The position numbers were made by a program, and so were the translations under genes. Positions 31,052 through 35,171 of a stretch of DNA of 35,171 nucleotides are shown here, in pieces. The DNA is from an uncultured Clostridia bacterium. GTDB lineage: Bacteria; Bacillota; Clostridia; Christensenellales; Aristaeellaceae. The notes under the pieces were generated by a model. It did no database searches. It was not told where the DNA came from and saw only the letters and a list, made by a program, of their open reading frames with translations. The stretch lies in assembly GCA_944362695.1 (NCBI GenBank), contig CALVTQ010000108.1:1-35171 (forward strand). Direction: 5' to 3'. Position 1 is the first letter of the stretch. Every line of letters begins with the position of its first letter.

Positions 31052-31837
31052 ATGAAAAAGTTCTTTGCTCTGGTTCTGGCCGCCCTGCTGCTGTGCAGCA
31101 TGACCGCGATTGCGTCCGCCGACGGCACCTTCCGCGTGGGCGTCAAGCAGGATGTTTACGGCTTCGGCTACCTCGATCAGATGACCGGCGAATACTCCGG
31201 CATGGAAATTGATCTTGGCGCGATGATCGCCGAGGCGCTGGGCTACGACGATGTGGAATACACCACCGTCACCGCCGCCACCCGCGGCCAGATGCTCGAC
31301 AACGATGAGCTGGACGCCGTCATCGCGACCTTCACCATCAAGCCCGAGCGCAAGGAGAGCTGGGACTTCACCACGCCGTACTACGTGGACGCCGTCACCG
31401 TTCTGGTTGAGAATGCCAGCGGCATCACCGACCTCGCCGGCCTGAAGGACAAGGTCGTCGGCGTGTCCACCGGTTCCACCTCCGCCAAGGCGCTGGCCAC
31501 CGCGATGGCCGAGGCCGGCGTGATCGACGCGTTTGACGCCGATGCCTTCGAGATTGCGACCTTCAACGGCGGCGTCTCCTTCAAGGAGTTCGACGACTAT
31601 CCGGCCATCAGCCTGGCGCTCGACGCCGGCGACGTTGACGCCTTCTGCGTCGACCGCTCCATCCTGGCCAACTACAAGACCGACGACCGCGGCTTCATCG
31701 ACGCCAGCTTCGCGCCGCAGGATTACGGCGTGGCGACCAAGAAGGGCAGCGAGCTCTCCGCGAAGATCGAAGAGCTGATCGTTGGCTGGCTCGAGGACGG
31801 CACCATCGACGGCCTGATCGAGAAGTGGGGTCTGTAA
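31052..31837 (+). CDS. Amino-acid ABC transporter substrate-binding protein (SBP_bac_3 family)
   Basis: The 261-residue protein has a signal peptide (about 1-22, MKKFFALVLAALLLCSM...ASA). A family-3 solute-binding fold follows: FRVGVKQDVYGFGYLD, GEYSGMEIDLGAMIAEALG, then DAVIATFTIKPERKESWDFT and PYYVDAVTVLV. It should bind a polar amino acid outside the cell; glutamine, glutamate, cystine or others cannot be told apart. The signal peptide lacks a clear lipobox (LLLC instead of a small residue before Cys), odd for a Gram-positive-type binding protein. Cleavage at ASA-DG by signal peptidase I is the simpler reading. A terminator follows, separating it from the permeases. Confidence 0.92.
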   Translation: MKKFFALVLAALLLCSMTAIASADGTFRVGVKQDVYGFGYLDQMTGEYSGMEIDLGAMIAEALGYDDVEYTTVTAATRGQMLDNDELDAVIATFTIKPERKESWDFTTPYYVDAVTVLVENASGITDLAGLKDKVVGVSTGSTSAKALATAMAEAGVIDAFDADAFEIATFNGGVSFKEFDDYPAISLALDAGDVDAFCVDRSILANYKTDDRGFIDASFAPQDYGVATKKGSELSAKIEELIVGWLEDGTIDGLIEKWGL

Positions 31838-31884
31838 TTTCCGGCCCATCGTCTGAAACAAAGACGGCATGCTGACATGACAAA

Positions 31885-31918
31885 GAGGCGCGCAGTCTAG
31901 CACTGTGCGCCTCTATTT
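31885..31918 (+). terminator. Terminator after the binding-protein gene
   Basis: GAGGCGC(G)CAGT pairs with ACTG(T)GCGCCTC (31885-31913), followed by TATTT. Confidence 0.75.
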
Positions 31919-32056
31919 CAGGATGCGGTTCCTGCGCTGGTCTGCGCCGCCTGCTCGTCCCTTTTCCGCTTCCGCGTTGCTTCGCTCTGGTCAACGTAGC
32001 ACAGCTACGCTTCCCGCGCTCAGCTTAGCGGAAACGAAAAATTGACTTCGCATAAC

Positions 32057-32105
32057 GGCACATACCAGCTTGTGACCGCATCGGATGCGGCTGTGTGCCC
32101 TTTTT
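32057..32105 (+). terminator. Second terminator-like hairpin before the permease genes
   Basis: GGCACA (32057-32062) pairs with TGTGCC, enclosing an inner CCGCAT-CGG-ATGCGG hairpin, followed by five T residues. Confidence 0.65.
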
Positions 32106-32169
32106 ACACCTGACACAAACCATCGCCGCACGCAAAGCTGCGGCAAAACCTGTAAAATCCTAACCAATA

Positions 32170-32250
32170 CGCGAAGCGAACATGGGGTCCGGGGACTAGT
32201 CCCCGGGCGGGTCTGGGCGGCAGCCCGGCGTAACCCCCGTACCCCCAAAC
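32170..32250 (+). repeat. Fragment of the CGCGAAGCGAACATGGGGTC repeat family
   Basis: The first 20 bases match the start of the left arm at 23926. It then continues with GGGACTAGTCCC and GGGCGGCAGCCC hairpins and a GTAACCCCCGTA module that recurs at 34437-34450. Confidence 0.8.
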
Positions 32251-32262
32251 GGAGGCGAAAAC

Positions 32263-32982
32263 ATGGAGACAGTATTCAGCGCAAAGGCTTGGGCAACGGT
32301 GTGGCAATACCGCGCCACGTTCTTGAACGGCCTGTGGAACACATTGCAGAGCGCTGTCGTGGGCCTGCTGATCGCGATGGTCATCGGGTTCACGCTGGGC
32401 CTGATGGCCACCAGCGGCAAACGCGTGCTGCGCGGCATTGCGCGCGTGTACGTCGAGTTCTTCCAGAACACGCCGCTGATCCTGCAGGTTTGCTTCATGT
32501 ATTACGCGTTCGCGTATTCCGGCCTGAAGATCTCGGTCGTGGTGGTCGGCTTCATCGCGCTGGGCCTGTATCACGGCGCATATGTCGCCGAGGTCGTGCG
32601 CGCGGGCATCACGTCGATCCCGTTCGGCCAGTTCGACGCGGCGAGGTCGCAGGGCTTCGGCTACGTCGACACCATGCGGCTGATCATCCTGCCGCAGACG
32701 GTGAAGATCATCCTGCCGCCGATGGTCAACCAGATGGTCGCGCTGATCAAGAACACGAGCTGCCTGTATATCGTGGGCGGCGCGGATCTGATCGCCACGA
32801 CGTATAACTTCGTGACGGGCGTGGATACCGGCGGCGCTTACGGCCCGGCGTATCTGCTCGGCGGCGCGCTGTTCTTCGTGGTGTGCTACCCGCTGTCGCT
32901 GATGGCCGGTAAGTGGGAGGAGAGGCTCAAGAAGCGCGAGGTTCAGACGAATACCGATGCGGCGAAGGAGGCGAACGCGTAA
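32263..32982 (+). CDS. Amino-acid ABC transporter permease (HisM/GlnP type), first subunit
   Basis: The 239-residue membrane protein has about five helices. It carries the EAA-loop region (EVVRAGITSIPFGQFDAARS then GFGYVDTMRLIILPQT) of His/Glu/Gln-type permeases and the ARVYVEFFQNTPLILQ motif near residue 65. With its neighbour it forms the membrane channel for the ATPase and binding protein upstream. The SD GGAGG lies 7 nt before ATG 32263. Its TAA stop overlaps the next gene's ATG by one base, so the two permeases are coupled. Confidence 0.94.
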   Translation: METVFSAKAWATVWQYRATFLNGLWNTLQSAVVGLLIAMVIGFTLGLMATSGKRVLRGIARVYVEFFQNTPLILQVCFMYYAFAYSGLKISVVVVGFIALGLYHGAYVAEVVRAGITSIPFGQFDAARSQGFGYVDTMRLIILPQTVKIILPPMVNQMVALIKNTSCLYIVGGADLIATTYNFVTGVDTGGAYGPAYLLGGALFFVVCYPLSLMAGKWEERLKKREVQTNTDAAKEANA

Positions 32983-33767
32983 TGGATCAGTTCATGATCG
33001 ATTTGCAGGGCAGCCTCGGCATCCTCAAGAACGGGGAGGTCGTGGGCTATCTGCTCAAGGGCCTCGCGTTCACGATCGGCATTTCGCTGATCACCATCGT
33101 GCTCAGCCTCGTGATCGGCGCGGTGCTCGCGCTGGCGAGAAATTACTGCACCACCGGCCCCAAGCGCGTGCTCAAGACGCTGGCGACGGCATATATCGAG
33201 CTTTTCCGCAACACGCCGCTGATGCTGTGGATGTTCTTCTGCTTCGTGATGTGCCCCGCGCCGCCGGTGACGAAGGGCTTTGCCAAGCTGCTGGGCTTCG
33301 GCTCGACGGTCGCGGTGAAGACGCTGTTCAAGGCGATTGTCGCGTTCACGCTGTTCACCCGCGGGGTCATGGCCGAGATCATCCGCGGCGGCCTCAACGC
33401 CGTGGCGAAGGGCCAGTTCGAGGCGGCATATTCGCAGGGCTTCAATACGTTCCAGACGATGACGCTGATCGTGCTGCCGCAGGCGATCCGCAACATCGTG
33501 CCGACCATGCTCAGCCAGATGATCACGACGATCAAGGACTCGAGCTATATGGCCAGCCTCGTGACGGTCGAGCTGATGGGCTGCACGAAGTTCATGATCA
33601 GCCGCGCGAACGAGTATAACGGCACGTGGATCGACCGGTTTAACCGCGGCACCATCCATGTGACGGATGTGTTCGTGCTGTTCGGCTTCGCGTTCCTCGT
33701 GTATTTCGCGATTAACTTCACGCTGAGCTGCATCGTGCGCCGCATCCGTGCGAAGAAGAGCGCCTGA
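32982..33767 (+). CDS. Amino-acid ABC transporter permease (HisM/GlnP type), second subunit
   Basis: The 261-residue membrane protein is a paralogue of the preceding gene. It has AYIELFRNTPLMLWMFF and the EAA loop EIIRGGLNAVAKGQFEAAYS then GFNTFQTMTLIVLPQA. It pairs with the first permease as a heterodimer. The start overlaps the upstream stop by one base (TAATG), and the SD AAGGAGG lies inside that gene. A shared terminator follows at 33783. Confidence 0.94.
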   Translation: MDQFMIDLQGSLGILKNGEVVGYLLKGLAFTIGISLITIVLSLVIGAVLALARNYCTTGPKRVLKTLATAYIELFRNTPLMLWMFFCFVMCPAPPVTKGFAKLLGFGSTVAVKTLFKAIVAFTLFTRGVMAEIIRGGLNAVAKGQFEAAYSQGFNTFQTMTLIVLPQAIRNIVPTMLSQMITTIKDSSYMASLVTVELMGCTKFMISRANEYNGTWIDRFNRGTIHVTDVFVLFGFAFLVYFAINFTLSCIVRRIRAKKSA

Positions 33768-33782
33768 TTCCAAAAAAATAAC

Positions 33783-33819
33783 GCACACCGCGGGTCAAAG
33801 GGCCTGCGGTGTGCTTTTT
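33783..33819. terminator. Bidirectional terminator between the permease and HIT genes
   Basis: GCACACCGC (33783-33791) pairs with GCGGTGTGC (33806-33814). T tracts follow on both strands, so it serves both convergent genes. Confidence 0.85.
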
Positions 33820-33826
33820 GCGTGGG

Positions 33827-34246
33827 TTACAGGTTGGCCTTGATCTTCTCGATCATCTCGGCGTATTCCGCGTCGGTGAGCGTCTTGAGGCCGGGGTTCA
33901 TGGCGAAGACGCCGCCCCACTCGTAGCCGTCCTTGTACTTGGGCACGAGGTGCATGTGCAGATGGCAGCCGGTGTCGCCGTACGCGCCGTAGTTGACCTT
34001 GTCCGGGTGGAAGGCGGCGTGGATGGCCTTGGCCGCGCGGGCCACGTCCGCAAAGAAGGCGTTGCGGTCCTCGTCGGAGATGTTGACGATCTCGCTGACG
34101 TGATCCTTGTAGGCGACGATGCAGCGGCCCGGGTGGCTCTGCTCCTTGAACAGGATGAGGGAGCTGACGGAGAGGTCGCAGATGTAGATGCCGAACGCGT
34201 CGAGAAGCTCGCCGCGCATGCAGTAGCCGCAGTTCTGGTCTTTCAT
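33827..34246 (-). CDS. HIT-family nucleotide hydrolase/transferase
   Basis: The 139-residue protein has the histidine triad HLHMHLVPK near residue 100 (His-x-His-x-His). An N-terminal CGYC pair (NCGYCMRGELL) may bind zinc. HPGRCIVAYKDHVSEI supplies the usual phosphate-loop region. HIT proteins hydrolyse nucleoside phosphoramidates, dinucleoside polyphosphates or AMP-lysine-type bonds; the substrate here is unknown. ATG 34246 is chosen because GGAGG lies 8 nt upstream; the open frame extends about 96 bp further with no SD. It is a single gene with its own promoter. Confidence 0.9.
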   Translation of the reverse strand: MKDQNCGYCMRGELLDAFGIYICDLSVSSLILFKEQSHPGRCIVAYKDHVSEIVNISDEDRNAFFADVARAAKAIHAAFHPDKVNYGAYGDTGCHLHMHLVPKYKDGYEWGGVFAMNPGLKTLTDAEYAEMIEKIKANL

Positions 34247-34279
34247 GGGTATCGCCTCCGAAATGAAAATCTTTCCTTT

Positions 34280-34308
34280 ATTATACAGGAAAAGGGCAAA
34301 GGGGACAA
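34280..34308 (-). promoter_or_regulatory. Promoter of the HIT-family gene
   Basis: On the minus strand: TTGTCC (complement of 34303-34308), a 17-bp spacer and TATAAT (complement of 34280-34285), with TG one base before the -10 region. Confidence 0.75.
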
Positions 34309-34319
34309 GTCCGTATTTG

Positions 34320-34474
34320 GGCGCGAAGCGAAGATGGATCAAGCCGGTATTCAGGCGCGAAGCGAAGAAGGGTCAAGGGCAAAGCCCTTGCAGGGTCAAG
34401 GGACAGCGTCCCTTGCGGGTCTGGGCAGAGCCCAGCGTAACCCCCGTAACCCCAACGTAACCCCATCATCAAAC
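34320..34474 (+). repeat. Mosaic repeat block of the CGCGAAGCGAA family
   Basis: It contains two GGCGCGAAGCGAAG starts, GGGCAAAGCCC, GGGACAGCGTCCC and GGGCAGAGCCC hairpins, and GTAACCCC modules. It shares pieces with 23926-24142 and 32170-32250. Confidence 0.8.
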
Positions 34475-34580
34475 GTCCCCTGCCCCAATTTGCAACCATG
34501 TAGCCGCGAAATGGTCGCAGCGAAGCTGCGAGCTAAGAGCGGCGGGTTCAGAGGCTATCTGCTCCAATTCCCGACAACCC

Positions 34581-34632
34581 AAAACCCCGTTCCCCGCATG
34601 CGCAACTCCGCGTGTTGGGGAACGGGGTTTTG
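34581..34632. terminator. Long perfect hairpin, terminator-like, no associated gene
   Basis: AAAACCCCGTTCCCC (34581-34595) and GGGGAACGGGGTTTT (34617-34631) form a 15-bp perfect stem with a 21-nt loop. Confidence 0.5.
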
Positions 34633-34884
34633 TATTTCGAAATTCGGAACATGGCTTCTCTGCCGCAGCCGGTCACGGAGCCGCCTGCGGCGTCTCCCGA
34701 TGCGCTTTTGCTTTAGCCCGGCGCAGCTTTTTGGGCGTTGGGGCCTTTGTGCCGGGCCCCATGCGCGGCTTGGGTGGGCGGGGGTGACGGGCTCAATGAG
34801 CGGGGCGTTTCCATCCTGTTGCAACACTGTGCAAAGCGATACTTGATCTATACCCACCCACCACCCTTAGTTTGTCACCCCTCT

Positions 34885-34920
34885 GTCAGCCTGCGGCTGA
34901 CATCTCCCCTAAAGGGGAGA
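34885..34920. repeat. Double-hairpin dispersed repeat
   Basis: GTCAGC...GCTGAC (34885-34901) is followed directly by TCTCCCC...GGGGAGA (34903-34920). I recall this kind of paired hairpin as a common intergenic repeat of gut Clostridia; that is recollection, not a search result. Confidence 0.55.
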
Positions 34921-35138
34921 GACCACGCGGCTTTACACACATTGCAGCGTTTTCGCTCTGGCGGGGCTTTGCGGTTGGGGGTAACGCCCGCGCCGTAGCC
35001 CCCGTAACCCCGCAACCCCACCCCCGAACACACGACACCTCACAACAAAACAGACCAAGCAGCACTTTGGAACTCCGATAAACTTCTAACCACACAAGCT
35101 CCAATGCCCAAAAAGTAGCCCCAGGGTGTCCAGAGGGG

Positions 35139-35171
35139 CATCAGATCCGGGGAACCTTATAGTCGCGCCCT
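35139..35171 (-). repeat. Start of another copy of the island inverted-repeat family, cut by the window end
   Basis: GATCCGGGGAACCTTATAGT and the bases after it match the GGTCCGGGAAACGTAATAGT block of the right arm near 26340, with several substitutions and the same orientation. Confidence 0.65.

Larger units (their letters stand above)
31838..32262. other. 425-bp region between the binding-protein and permease genes
   Basis: It holds two terminator-like hairpins (31885-31918 and 32057-32105), a small GTAGC-aca-GCTAC palindrome near 31997, and a repeat-family fragment (32170-32250). No gene is found and I see no clear promoter for the permeases. Confidence 0.65.
34247..35171. other. 925-bp gene-free region of mosaic repeats at the window end
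   Basis: After the HIT promoter there is a chain of repeat modules (34320-34474), a strong hairpin (34581-34631), a dispersed-repeat hairpin pair (34885-34920) and the start of another island-type repeat (35139-35171). The open frames here are short, without ribosome-binding sites, and run through the repeats. No gene is supported. Confidence 0.75.

Noticed and set aside
34738-35104. Short open frames on both strands at the window end
   Set aside because: They run through repeats and hairpins, lack ribosome-binding sites, and show no protein-like composition.

Overview
This 35-kb, GC-rich window (roughly 60-65% GC by eye) looks like the chromosome of an endospore-forming, Gram-positive-type Firmicute, probably a Clostridia-class gut or environmental bacterium. 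The evidence is a three-gene GerA-type germination receptor locus, the Firmicutes-style order dprA - topA - trmFO - hslV - hslU, an XpaC/TelA gene pair, a VanW-family protein, and SD-led genes with sigma-A-like promoters. The species cannot be named from the sequence alone.

Layout. 1-123 is the 3' end of rpmA (ribosomal protein L27). 124-1730 holds an AlbA/Schlafen-type ATP-binding regulator gene bracketed by direct copies of a terminator plus TTAG-type iterons. 1781-1885 could be a very short orphan transcript. 2079-3359 is a cation:proton antiporter. On the minus strand, 3457-4356 is a diacylglycerol-kinase-like lipid kinase, and 4471-8648 is the germination locus in the order AA, AB-like, AC. 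8919-10607 is a kduI-kduD pair for unsaturated uronate breakdown. 10738-11433 (minus) is a polysaccharide deacetylase, followed by tRNA-Leu(GAG) (minus) and a VanW-family envelope protein. 13953-18258 is a six-gene envelope operon: secreted protein, XpaC, TelA, LemA-like, small membrane protein, TPM-domain protein. An XRE regulator (minus) then faces away from dprA; an unknown membrane protein (minus) converges on dprA; topA follows.

Between topA and trmFO lies a 2.5-kb accessory segment bounded by near-identical inverted repeats of about 220 bp. It contains two tandem minus-strand cassettes. One encodes an Mrr-type PD-(D/E)XK nuclease-like protein with a frameshifted 5' end. The other encodes a paralogue that keeps the N-terminal domain and C-terminal tail but has lost the nuclease domain. 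Each has the same promoter, and an orphan copy of the cassette terminator suggests a third copy was lost. This is the most novel-looking part of the window.

After the island come trmFO, hslV and hslU (tRNA modification and an ATP-dependent protease). xerC and codY, often found here in Firmicutes, are absent. Then comes a polar amino-acid ABC transporter in two blocks (ATPase plus binding protein; two permeases) separated by terminators and a repeat. A HIT-family hydrolase (minus) and about 0.9 kb of mosaic repeats with no supported gene complete the window.
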